A stretch of 64,000 nt of DNA, taken from Nodosilinea sp. E11 (GTDB lineage Bacteria; Cyanobacteriota; Cyanobacteriia; Phormidesmidales; Phormidesmidaceae). Below, piece by piece: positions 36,587 through 44,530 of this stretch. Position 1 is the stretch's first letter; the number at the start of each line of letters is the position of its first letter. The notes beneath the pieces were generated by a model that was given only the letters and a program-made list of their open reading frames with translations, searched no databases and had not been told where the DNA came from. The stretch covers positions 124,001 through 188,000 of the forward strand of contig NZ_CP136514.1 of assembly GCF_032813545.1 (NCBI RefSeq), read 5' to 3'. The translations under genes were made by a program, and so were the position numbers.

Positions 36587-37747
36587 ATGCGATTGGCAGA
36601 ATTCATTCTTGGGAACATCGAGCCCATTCTCGTGGACTGGGAAGCGTTTGCACGTAGTCTCGCGCCTGGGATGAAGATGACTAAACTCGCCCTGCGTGAC
36701 GACGCCGAGGGGATGTTGCGGGGGACGGCGCTGGACATGCAGACCGGCCAAAGCCTTGCCCAGCAGTCGAGCAAGTCTAAAGGCCACGGCGGCGCTGGTA
36801 GCGAGGAGAGCGACCCGCTCGACCATGCCTCGGTACTGCACGGCGCGGCCCGTGTGGGCTCGGGTTTTGACATTATGGAGGTCGTCTCTGAATACCGCGC
36901 CCTACGCGCCAGCGTGCTCCGCCTGTGGCGTTTGAGCTGCCCGCAGATCGACATCAACGACCTCGACGACATCACCCGATTCAACGAGTCGATCGATCAA
37001 TCGCTCACCGCAGCCGTTGGCAGTTACACCGATCGCGTCGATCAGTCACGGCGCATGTTTCTGGCAATCCTCAGTCATGACCTACGCAACCCGCTGAACT
37101 GCATCAGCATGGCTACACAACTTGTCTTGCGCACTGCAAATCAAGACTCAGGCTCTGCCAAAACGCTGTCGATAATCGAGAAGAACACGGAGGTGGTCAC
37201 ACGGTTGATGGACGACCTGATTGACTTCGCCTCGACGGGGATAGGCAGCGCAATGCCGCTAACGCGCGATGCGGTCGATCTGGAAAAACTTTGTCGCAAC
37301 GTCTTTGAAGGATTCTGCCTTGCCTACCCTCAGCGTACGCTGCGCTTTCACTCGGCTGACGACCTCATAGGCGACTGGGATGCGGCCCGGCTCCGCCAGG
37401 TCGTCTCCAACCTGATGGGTAACGCGATGCAGCACAGGTCAGCTGAGGAACCGGTAGAACTATCGGTCACCTCAGAAGGATCTACCGTGGTCTTGAGCGT
37501 ACATAACCAAGGGTCGCCAATCCCGCCAGAGATGCTGGACACAATCTTCGATCCGCTCATGCGCCACATCATGCCAGAATCGACAGCGCAGCGCGTTCCG
37601 GGTAGCATCGGGCTGGGGTTGTACATTGTGCACGAAATTGTCGTTGCCCACGGAGGAACGGTAGAGGTCGCTTCGACGGCGGCAGAGGGCACAACGTTTA
37701 CCGTCCGCCTACCGCAGCTACGTCCGGTTGAGGGCAATCGTCAGTAA
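36587..37747 (+). CDS. RsbRD-like N-terminal histidine kinase (386 aa)
   Basis: Sensor kinase without membrane segments or receiver. An all-helical N-terminus (about 1-145, LAEFILGNIEPILVDWEAFA... SGFDIMEVVSEYRALRASVL) resembles the RsbRD sensory domain. HisKA follows with FLAILSHDLRNPLNCISMA (His near 166), then HATPase with NLMGNAMQH, a variant G1 region (SVHNQGSPIP instead of DxGxG), and IGLGLYIVHEIV. ATG 36587 was chosen over the in-frame TTG 36584; the ribosome-binding site is weak. The H-box HDLRNPLN and the N-terminal domain are commoner in proteobacteria than in the multi-PAS kinases here, so horizontal transfer is possible. It is flanked on both sides by element R. Confidence 0.85.
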   Translation: MRLAEFILGNIEPILVDWEAFARSLAPGMKMTKLALRDDAEGMLRGTALDMQTGQSLAQQSSKSKGHGGAGSEESDPLDHASVLHGAARVGSGFDIMEVVSEYRALRASVLRLWRLSCPQIDINDLDDITRFNESIDQSLTAAVGSYTDRVDQSRRMFLAILSHDLRNPLNCISMATQLVLRTANQDSGSAKTLSIIEKNTEVVTRLMDDLIDFASTGIGSAMPLTRDAVDLEKLCRNVFEGFCLAYPQRTLRFHSADDLIGDWDAARLRQVVSNLMGNAMQHRSAEEPVELSVTSEGSTVVLSVHNQGSPIPPEMLDTIFDPLMRHIMPESTAQRVPGSIGLGLYIVHEIVVAHGGTVEVASTAAEGTTFTVRLPQLRPVEGNRQ

Positions 37748-37884
37748 GCCTAGGGTGCTGCTGCATCAAACGGCGTCAAATTCACGCGTTTTAACTTTGA
37801 ACGGACAGAATGACACTGCTGGGAGGTAGCTGAGGTGACATCGATTAAGCCGAGTGCGCAAGGAGCTTAACCTGCTGAAGGCTT

Positions 37885-38058
37885 GTGGGTTGAGTAGTTG
37901 CCTGCACGCGCAACTACCCTTTCTGGCTTACCTTACACCTATGCCCATAGGAGGCCCTGACGTAGCTGCGTGGTAATTGTCCAGCGCAGTGTTGGACAAA
38001 TTTTGGTACGTTGCACGAAAGATCTGCCGAGAGATTGTGCTGCTGCCCTGATGCGCGG
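37885..38058 (+). repeat. Element R, copy R3
   Basis: Starts GTGGGTTGAGTAGTTGCCTG and shares CTGGCTTAC, GTAGCTGCGTGGTAATTGTC, the ACGTTGCACGAAAG variant and CTGCCGAGAGATTGTG with R1. The second hairpin is TTGTCCA / TGGACAA (37977-37983, 37993-37999). The copy lies between the RsbRD kinase and the convergent response regulator gene. Confidence 0.7.
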
Positions 38059-38114
38059 ATAATCATACATAGAATCACATTAGAGCAGCAGATTTAGCAA
38101 GAGATGTAACTGGG

Positions 38115-38798
38115 CTAGTCTTTAATCGAAGAGGTCAGCATCCGATATCCCATGCCCCGTATGGTCTCAATGCAATCGCTGTAGAGCTTCTTGCGCAAAT
38201 AGCCCACATAGACATCCACAATGTTAGAACCCGGATCATAGTCATAGCCCCACACTAGGTCGAGCAATTGCTCTCGACTAAGCACCTGCCCGGCATGGCG
38301 CATGAAGGTTTCGGTCAGGATAAATTCTCGGGCTGACAGATCGACTAGTTTGCCTGAAACCTGCACTTGCCGGGTGAGCCGATCTAGCACAATGGGGCCG
38401 ATGGTTAGAATGTTGTCGTTTGAGGTTCCTGCCGGTTGAATATTGCGCAGCCGGGCTTTGACCCTGGCCAGCAATTCTTCAAACCGAAAGGGCTTGGTGA
38501 CGTAATCGTCGGCTCCGGCTTCGAACCCATTCACTTTGTCGTGGATGTCATCCCTTGCCGTAAGCACGATGATGGGCTGGCTAAAACCCTGTCCCCGTAG
38601 CTCATTCAACAGCACCATGCCGTCTTTATCAGGTAAGCCCAGGTCGAGAATCATCAGGTCAAAGTCGCCACTGAGGGCAAAGTCAGTAGCCTGAGCTGCG
38701 TTGACCGCATGGGTGGTAGTAAATCCGTTGGCCTGTAGCCCTTTGGCTAAAAATGAGACGATCCGGGGCTCGTCCTCCACAATTAAGATTCGGCTCAC
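38115..38798 (-). CDS. OmpR/PhoB-family response regulator
   Basis: 227-residue transcription factor. The receiver domain (1-118) has acidic residues in VEDEPRI, acceptor Asp in MILDLGLPDKDG, Thr in LTARDD and Lys in TKPFRF. A winged-helix DNA-binding domain (about 130-225) shows LSAREFILTETF and YVGYLRKKL, ending CIETIRGMGYRML. Its ATG overlaps the stop of the upstream sensor kinase by 4 bp, so the two form a two-component pair. It is the last gene of a seven-gene operon with glycosyltransferases and an ABC exporter, suggesting that the locus regulates itself. Confidence 0.95.
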   Translation of the reverse strand: MSRILIVEDEPRIVSFLAKGLQANGFTTTHAVNAAQATDFALSGDFDLMILDLGLPDKDGMVLLNELRGQGFSQPIIVLTARDDIHDKVNGFEAGADDYVTKPFRFEELLARVKARLRNIQPAGTSNDNILTIGPIVLDRLTRQVQVSGKLVDLSAREFILTETFMRHAGQVLSREQLLDLVWGYDYDPGSNIVDVYVGYLRKKLYSDCIETIRGMGYRMLTSSIKD

Positions 38799-40324
38799 AA
38801 TGGCAACTCTCGGGCTAGCTTGTCAGGTAGAGCCAGGGTAAAGGTAGACCCCTGGCCGGGTTGGCTGTTTAGATCAACCTTACCGCCATGGGCTTGGGCA
38901 ATGGCCTGCACAATGGATAAGCCTAGGCCAGTGCCCTCTGGATGAGGTTTGCGGCTGTTGCCACGAACAAAGCGTTCAAAGATCCGCTGTTGGTCGGCGG
39001 GGTCAATGCCTTCACCGGTGTCTTTCACCCAGAGATAAACCTGTCCCTGGCGCAACGCTGATCCGAGGGCAATCGTATCCCCCGGTTCGGTGTGGTGGGT
39101 GGCGTTCTGTGCCAGATTGACGATTGCCTCCGTCAGGCGCTGGCGGTCGGCAATGAACTGGCCAGTTCCCAGGAAGTCAAGCCGCCAGCGACGATCCGCC
39201 AGTGCCGTGATTTTGGTGAAGAGTTCTTCTGTGAAGAGGGTCAGGTCAATTAACTCAGGAGTTAAGAAATCAGGACGTTCGGCTTTAGCCAACAGCATTA
39301 GCTCATTGATAAATCGGCTGATGCGATCCAGCTCATCTAGCACAATATCGAGGGTTTCTTGCTGCTCTTCAGGGGTAGAGCCCATCAGTTCTAGATGGCC
39401 TCGAATGATGGTGATGGGGGTGCGCAATTCGTGGCCAACATCGTTGAGGAGCTGCCGCTGGCTGTTGAAGATAGCTTCAATGCGATCCATCATGTCGTTG
39501 AAAGTGACGGCCAGTTCGGCAATGTCGCCGCTGCCGCGAACTGGAATACGCTCCGTCAGGTTTGATTCGCTGATAGATCTAGCGGTTTGACTGAGGAGTC
39601 GCAGGGGGGCCAGTACTTTACCAGCAGCAAGCCACGCCAGCAGAGATGCGATCGCCAGCACCATCAGCGATACCTGAGTGACAATCTGCACTGCCTCATC
39701 TACTTCATTCCGTGCTCTTGATGTCAGGTAGGCCACGACAAAAACGCCGCCGATTTGTCCGGTTGTCGAGTTCAGTTCAGATTCAGAATATAGCCGTACT
39801 GGTTCTGCCTGGTATAGCACCAGGCCCGAGGGCGTCATTTCGATCCCTTTGCTGGGCATGGTCAACCCTGCCCACCGTTGTACTAGGGGCGCATTGGGTT
39901 TGACGGCAGCTGGTAATGCTAGAGAACTGGCCCGGTAAAACTCTTCGTTGGCAATGGTGATTAAATACTCGCCATCTTCAGGAATATTCCGAGATAAAAA
40001 GACATCAAATATCGCTTCAATGTCGTCATTAAAAGGTTGTCCAGTGCCCGGATTGTTCCCACCTCTAAGCTGGCGAAATTCTTCAATTTCTTGCTGTAGA
40101 GACTGCTGAACCCGTTCCTCCAGTCTAGCAATCAAAATCTGTCGAACCACTAGTACTGAGGTGAAGCTAGAAAGAGACATCAGCACCAGGTACCAAATGA
40201 GAATGCGGGTACGGGCTGCTCCAAAAATTTGCCACCGTCGACTTGCTTTGAAGTCTGTAGAATTTAGTCTAACGATCCCATCCCTTGGCCCCATCGATTG
40301 TCCCTTTGAAGAGTTTGCAGCCAA
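38795..40324 (-). CDS. Two-pass membrane sensor histidine kinase
   Basis: 509-residue sensor. The first membrane helix is at about 43-65 (ILIWYLVLMSLSSFTSVLVV), followed by an extracytoplasmic sensing region of about 150 residues. The second helix is at about 215-240, then HAMP (LRLLSQTARSISESNLTERI), HisKA (VGHELRTPITIIRGH), and HATPase (NLAQNATHHT, VKDTGEGI, GTGLGLSIV). Start ATG 40324 could be replaced by an internal Met at residue 11. It starts only 15 bp after the phosphotransferase-like gene and overlaps the regulator gene by 4 bp. The extracytoplasmic domain probably senses a periplasmic or envelope signal, perhaps linked to the glycan exported by the operon; that link is inference. 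Confidence 0.93.
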   Translation of the reverse strand: MAANSSKGQSMGPRDGIVRLNSTDFKASRRWQIFGAARTRILIWYLVLMSLSSFTSVLVVRQILIARLEERVQQSLQQEIEEFRQLRGGNNPGTGQPFNDDIEAIFDVFLSRNIPEDGEYLITIANEEFYRASSLALPAAVKPNAPLVQRWAGLTMPSKGIEMTPSGLVLYQAEPVRLYSESELNSTTGQIGGVFVVAYLTSRARNEVDEAVQIVTQVSLMVLAIASLLAWLAAGKVLAPLRLLSQTARSISESNLTERIPVRGSGDIAELAVTFNDMMDRIEAIFNSQRQLLNDVGHELRTPITIIRGHLELMGSTPEEQQETLDIVLDELDRISRFINELMLLAKAERPDFLTPELIDLTLFTEELFTKITALADRRWRLDFLGTGQFIADRQRLTEAIVNLAQNATHHTEPGDTIALGSALRQGQVYLWVKDTGEGIDPADQQRIFERFVRGNSRKPHPEGTGLGLSIVQAIAQAHGGKVDLNSQPGQGSTFTLALPDKLARELPL

Positions 40325-40338
40325 AACTTAAGGTGAGT

Positions 40339-41355
40339 TTAGGCCAACACAAGTTTTTGCAGCCGGATTTCGCAGAGAATCAAAATTTCTTCAGTTAAAT
40401 GGCGACGAGAAGGGATGCGGGTACTGATATGAATGTGACGAACTAAGCTCAGTACGTTGTAAAGCTCAATGGCCATAGGAAGTTGGTTTGGGTCAGCAGT
40501 AGGGTCAGCCGCACTGGAGGAAATCCAGGCTTGAATAAATGTATCTCTCAATGTGGCTACTTGAGCATCCATGGCCGCTGAATCGCCCATCTGCCGCAGG
40601 CTCTGCTCGGTGATGTGAGCCATGAAGTTGCCGATATCGAGGGCCGGATCTCCCTGGCAGCAGAGATCGAGGTCTACGAGCCAGAGACGGTGGTGGTCTA
40701 CGAGAATTTGATCGGGGTAGAAGTCGCGGTGGATGAGGGTGGGCGGCTGGCTGGTTGGATAGAGTGTGGTGGCGAAGGTGTCGCAGTGCTGAAGGATGAT
40801 TTCAATGCGCGATCGCCATTGGGGATGCTGGTCAGCTACCAGGGGAAGGCGATCGTGAAGGATGCGGAGTTCGTCGGCTAGGGTGTGGGCTTGGGTGGTA
40901 GGGATGGCGGTGTGATGAAGTTTGCGGGCCAAGGTAGCCATGCTACGGGCGAGGGGGATGCCAGCAGGCGTGGGCAGTATATCTGTAGCGGGAATGCCGG
41001 GGACTTTTCGCTGTAGCCACATCTGCCAGTCAAGGACGACGCCCAGGGGTTCGGGAACGGAGAAACCGTCAGGGCTATCGGCGGCAAAGCCTTGATTCCA
41101 TAGGGCTTGCTGGACTTCGTAGCTCTTCCAGTCGGTGCCTTTGGCGCGAATTTTGCCCAGGAGGGTGAGGGGGCCATCTAGTGTGTCGATCTGGTACTCG
41201 ATCAAAGCGCGTCGTCCAGGCTTGTGGCGAACCAGGGTGGAGGCCGTGACTGCACGCAGGTTAGGAAGGGTGGATTGCAGTTGCCCCTGAGCCTGGTGTG
41301 AGTCGAGGGCGTCCTGCAAAAAAGGAATCTTCGGATCTAGCGACGAATCTGGCAT
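40339..41355 (-). CDS. Aminoglycoside-phosphotransferase-like kinase
   Basis: Small-molecule kinase of the APH/choline-kinase fold, about 338 residues from ATG 41355 (MPDSSLDPKIPFLQ). A longer frame to 41466 exists but overlaps the ABC exporter. The Brenner-type catalytic motif is HRDFYPDQIL, in which Gln stands at the usual Asn position of HxDxxxxN; the metal-binding Asp is in LVDLDLCCQGDPALDIGNF. Such kinases phosphorylate sugars, amino sugars or lipids; the substrate here is unknown. It lies 10 bp after the ABC exporter and 15 bp before the sensor kinase, so it belongs to the glycan operon, where it might prime or modify the saccharide. Antibiotic resistance is a less likely alternative. 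Confidence 0.85.
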   Translation of the reverse strand: MPDSSLDPKIPFLQDALDSHQAQGQLQSTLPNLRAVTASTLVRHKPGRRALIEYQIDTLDGPLTLLGKIRAKGTDWKSYEVQQALWNQGFAADSPDGFSVPEPLGVVLDWQMWLQRKVPGIPATDILPTPAGIPLARSMATLARKLHHTAIPTTQAHTLADELRILHDRLPLVADQHPQWRSRIEIILQHCDTFATTLYPTSQPPTLIHRDFYPDQILVDHHRLWLVDLDLCCQGDPALDIGNFMAHITEQSLRQMGDSAAMDAQVATLRDTFIQAWISSSAADPTADPNQLPMAIELYNVLSLVRHIHISTRIPSRRHLTEEILILCEIRLQKLVLA

Positions 41356-41365
41356 GGAAAAACCC

Positions 41366-43228
41366 CTATTCAAAGTGGGTGTTTTGTGGGGGCATTGGGC
41401 CAAACGTCCCCACAGCGTCCTCTCGAATTGCAGATTGCATTTTGAACAAAGCCGCGTAGGCCCCATTTCGTCGCATCAAGTCCTGGTGGGTGCCCTGTTC
41501 CAGCACCTGCCCCTGTTCGAGGTAGAGGATCTGATCGGCCTGAGTCGCCAAGTTGAGGTCGTGGGTGATGAGAAAAGTGGTGCGATTTTGAGCCAGTTTT
41601 CGCAGGGCATCTACCACGGCCTGCTCGTTGGCTTTGTCAAGGCCGGTGGTGGGTTCGTCGAGAATCAGGATGGGGGTGTGACGGATGGCGGCCCGTGCGA
41701 TCGCAAGCCGCTGCCGCTGCCCACCGGACAGAGTTGCCCCCCGTTCCCCCACTACCGTGTCGTAACCCTGGGGCAAAGCGGTAATGAACTCGTGGGCATT
41801 GGCTGACCGGGCAGCCGCTTCAATGTCGGCATCGCTGACCCTGGCAATGCCGTAGGTGATGTTCTCCCGAATGGTGGCGGCAAATAGCAGGCTCTCTTGC
41901 AGTACGACGCTGATTTGGGGGCGCAGGCTATCTAGGGTGTAGTCGCGGATATCGCGCCCGTCGATCAGCACCCGTCCTTTTGTCGGATCGTAGAGCCGCA
42001 GTAGTAGGCTCATCAGGGTAGATTTACCGCTGCCGGAAGGCCCCACCACCGCCACCTGCTGTCCGGGGCGTACCGAGAGGGTGATGCCCTTCAACACCTC
42101 ATGGCTTGGTTCGTAGCCGAAATGAAGAGTTTCCAACCGCACCGCTCCCTGGAAGATGGGAGCGGGTTGGGCATGGGGCAGGTCATCCACCTCTGGGGTT
42201 TGCTCCAGTACATTCAAAATACGCTCCCCGGAAGCGGCGGCTTTGGCCAGGCGGCCGGTGTATTTAGCAAAGTTTTGCACTGGCTTAAAGGCGTTCTTCA
42301 GATAGGTCATAAACACCAGCACATCTCCTGGGGTAAGGGCATCTTGAATCACCAGGTGGGCACCGTACCAGAGCACCAGGGCGGTTCCCAGGGCAATCAG
42401 CACATCCACAGTGCGCTCCAGGTTGGCAGCGAGACGTTTGGTTTCGACAGTGTCTTCCAGGCTGCGGCGGTTTTGCTGGGCAAAGATATCGGCAAAGGCA
42501 TTTTCTAAAGACAGCGCCTGCACCAGCTTGATCGCCGCCAACGATTCTGCCGCTGTCGCCGCTACGGCTCCCTCCTGCTGTCGCTGCTGGTAGGAGGCGT
42601 GGCGAATCCGTTGGCTCAACCGGGTGGCTGTCAGCCAGAACAGAGGAAAGGTCACCAGGGAGAGCAGGGTCAGCTGCCAATCGAGCCAGACCATGACGAT
42701 AACCATGCCGGTCAGGGTCAGAAGGCTGGACACCAGGGGTAGAGCGGCTGTCAGCAAAATTTCCTGTAATCGGCTGGCATCGCTGCTGACTCGGATAATT
42801 AAATCGCCGCTGCGAGCCTGGTGGTGATAGCCCAGGGAAAGCCGCTGCAGATGGCGGTAAATGCGATCGCGTACCCGCATCATCACCCGACTGCCCACGA
42901 TCGCTAGGCTGACGGTACTCCAGTAGGCTGCGATCGCCCGCAGTCCAGTAATCGCGACCATGCTCGCGACTGCTACCGTCAACAGAAGCACCGGATCCAG
43001 GGCTTCTAGCGGGGGCCAGGGCACTCGACCACCCTGGGGCGACATCAGCACGTAGTCAAAGATGACCTTCAGGGGCCAGGGCTCCAGGACTCGCAGCCCC
43101 ACTTCAGCCAGCAGCGCTATGCCAGAGACCAGCAGCAGCGGCCACTGGGGACGAATATCAGGCCAGAAATGACGCACAACGCGCCACAGCCCAGGAATCG
43201 CTTGTTGAATCGGAGCCGTTCGGTTCAT
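41366..43228 (-). CDS. ABC exporter, fused membrane and ATPase domains
   Basis: About 620 residues from ATG 43228 (MNRTAPIQQAIPGLWR), an MsbA-type half transporter that dimerises. A six-helix transmembrane domain (about 20-310) is followed by a nucleotide-binding domain with Walker A GPSGSGKST, Q-loop VVLQESLLFAATIREN, signature LSGGQRQRLAIARA, Walker B ILILDEPTTGLD and the H-loop THDLN. The start was chosen because it forms an ATGA overlap with the stop of the upstream glycosyltransferase; an upstream in-frame Met at 43309 would overlap that gene by 85 bp. Position in the operon suggests that it flips or exports the lipid- or peptide-linked glycan made by the three glycosyltransferases. Confidence 0.93.
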   Translation of the reverse strand: MNRTAPIQQAIPGLWRVVRHFWPDIRPQWPLLLVSGIALLAEVGLRVLEPWPLKVIFDYVLMSPQGGRVPWPPLEALDPVLLLTVAVASMVAITGLRAIAAYWSTVSLAIVGSRVMMRVRDRIYRHLQRLSLGYHHQARSGDLIIRVSSDASRLQEILLTAALPLVSSLLTLTGMVIVMVWLDWQLTLLSLVTFPLFWLTATRLSQRIRHASYQQRQQEGAVAATAAESLAAIKLVQALSLENAFADIFAQQNRRSLEDTVETKRLAANLERTVDVLIALGTALVLWYGAHLVIQDALTPGDVLVFMTYLKNAFKPVQNFAKYTGRLAKAAASGERILNVLEQTPEVDDLPHAQPAPIFQGAVRLETLHFGYEPSHEVLKGITLSVRPGQQVAVVGPSGSGKSTLMSLLLRLYDPTKGRVLIDGRDIRDYTLDSLRPQISVVLQESLLFAATIRENITYGIARVSDADIEAAARSANAHEFITALPQGYDTVVGERGATLSGGQRQRLAIARAAIRHTPILILDEPTTGLDKANEQAVVDALRKLAQNRTTFLITHDLNLATQADQILYLEQGQVLEQGTHQDLMRRNGAYAALFKMQSAIREDAVGTFGPMPPQNTHFE

Positions 43229-44526
43229 CGTTTCACGTTCTCTTGGTAAACCATTCCCTTGGTGGAGGGGTGCCCCGAGGGCGGGGTGGGTTGCAGAGAC
43301 TGGGCGCACCCACCCCTGCCCCTCCCAAGAGGGGCTTGCTCTGGCTCTGGGATTTGATTTTGGTGCTCAGGAGACCCCTGTCCAAAAGCCATGGCCAAAA
43401 TTTGCTGTGCCACCTTCTCCCAGGTGTGATGGGCAAGGATGTGTTGCTGCCCCGCCTGTCCGAGTTGTTGCCGCAGTTCCGGAGACTGCCACAGCTCCTC
43501 TAGAGCAGCTGCCAACGCACCCTCATCCCCCGAAGGACACAGCCACCCGGTATGACGGTGGGTGACCAGATGGGACAACTGCCCAATATCGCTGACCACC
43601 ACCGGCAACCCCGCCGCCATGTATTCCACTACCTTTAAAGGGGAAAAGTAGAAATCTAAATGGGTTGGATAGGGCGCGACGCCTACATCCATCGACGCTA
43701 GGAAAGCAGGAATCTGCTCAGGGGATACTGCTCCAGTCAAGTGGGCAAAGGGGAGCAAGCCTCTTTGCTCCAAATCGGTTTGCAGGGTATCTCGCTGGGG
43801 GCCATCTCCCACTATCAGTAGCCGAGCCTGAGGAACCCGTTGATGCAGTTTGGCGAAGGCGTTCACCAGATGGGAGAGCCCGTGCCAGGGCTTCAGAGAA
43901 CCGATAAAGCCAATGGTGAAGGCATCTGAACCCTTGGGAATGGCAGGTTCTAGATCGGTGGTAAAGCGTTGGTGATTCACCCCGTTGGGAATAACCTGCA
44001 CTTTATCGGCCATGCCCCAACGGCTCAGATAACCTTTGACTTCCTTAGATACGGCCACGATCCCCTGGGCAGCACGAAACACGCACTCAGCTACGCGTTC
44101 CGCCTGCTCCCGATGCACTAGGCCACGGTGCTCGGCCTGCTCTTCAATCAGAGGCGCATTGACTTCCAAAATGCCGGGAATTCCCGCAGTTTGGGCAAAC
44201 TCCATGGCGCTGTAGCTCCAGAGAGAGTAGCGTTCATAAATCAGATCAAAGGGGCCACTGAGTTCTAGCTCAACCTGCAAATCGGGATTGATCGTGAGGG
44301 CAACCTGCTCCCTTAACCCCGCCTCTCCTTTGGGGATGGGGGGTAGGCGATGCACCTTTACGCCCGCCAGATCTGCCGGAGTTTGATCACCCCATCGCAC
44401 AGCAAACAGCTCCACCGTTGCCCCTTGCTGTTGGAAGGCACGAATCACCTCTTGAACATGAATAGAACAGCCCTTCTGGCCAAACACAGGAATCCCCGGA
44501 TCAGCGCAGATGTAGGCAATGTGCAT
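43225..44526 (-). CDS. GT4-family glycosyltransferase, second
   Basis: GT-B retaining glycosyltransferase of about 433 residues. The N-terminal acceptor domain begins HIAYICADPGIPVFGQKGCS, followed by IYERYSLWSYSAM. The linker VQVIPNGVN leads to the donor domain (FTIGFIGSLKPWHGL, LLIVGDGP, then SPLKVVEYMAAGLPVVVSD with the nucleotide-sugar Glu). ATG 44526 is preceded by GGAGG; a GTG one codon upstream is also in frame. A Pro/Gly-rich C-terminal tail extends past the usual end. Four-base overlap with the ABC exporter and close spacing after the preceding GT4 show cotranscription. Donor and acceptor are unknown. Confidence 0.92.
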   Translation of the reverse strand: MHIAYICADPGIPVFGQKGCSIHVQEVIRAFQQQGATVELFAVRWGDQTPADLAGVKVHRLPPIPKGEAGLREQVALTINPDLQVELELSGPFDLIYERYSLWSYSAMEFAQTAGIPGILEVNAPLIEEQAEHRGLVHREQAERVAECVFRAAQGIVAVSKEVKGYLSRWGMADKVQVIPNGVNHQRFTTDLEPAIPKGSDAFTIGFIGSLKPWHGLSHLVNAFAKLHQRVPQARLLIVGDGPQRDTLQTDLEQRGLLPFAHLTGAVSPEQIPAFLASMDVGVAPYPTHLDFYFSPLKVVEYMAAGLPVVVSDIGQLSHLVTHRHTGWLCPSGDEGALAAALEELWQSPELRQQLGQAGQQHILAHHTWEKVAQQILAMAFGQGSPEHQNQIPEPEQAPLGRGRGGCAQSLQPTPPSGHPSTKGMVYQENVKR

Positions 44527-44530
44527 CACT

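Noticed and set aside
31479-38058. Element R as integron attC sites (GTTGAGT resembles the GTTRRRY core).
   Set aside because: No partner RYYYAAC in the right order, the core is lost in R2, no integron integrase is visible, and modules are transcribed in mixed orientation.
40339-41466. Longer phosphotransferase-like protein starting at 41466.
   Set aside because: It would overlap the ABC exporter by 101 bp; the N-terminal extension is the antisense-free out-of-frame reading of that gene, and ATG 41355 fits the operon spacing.
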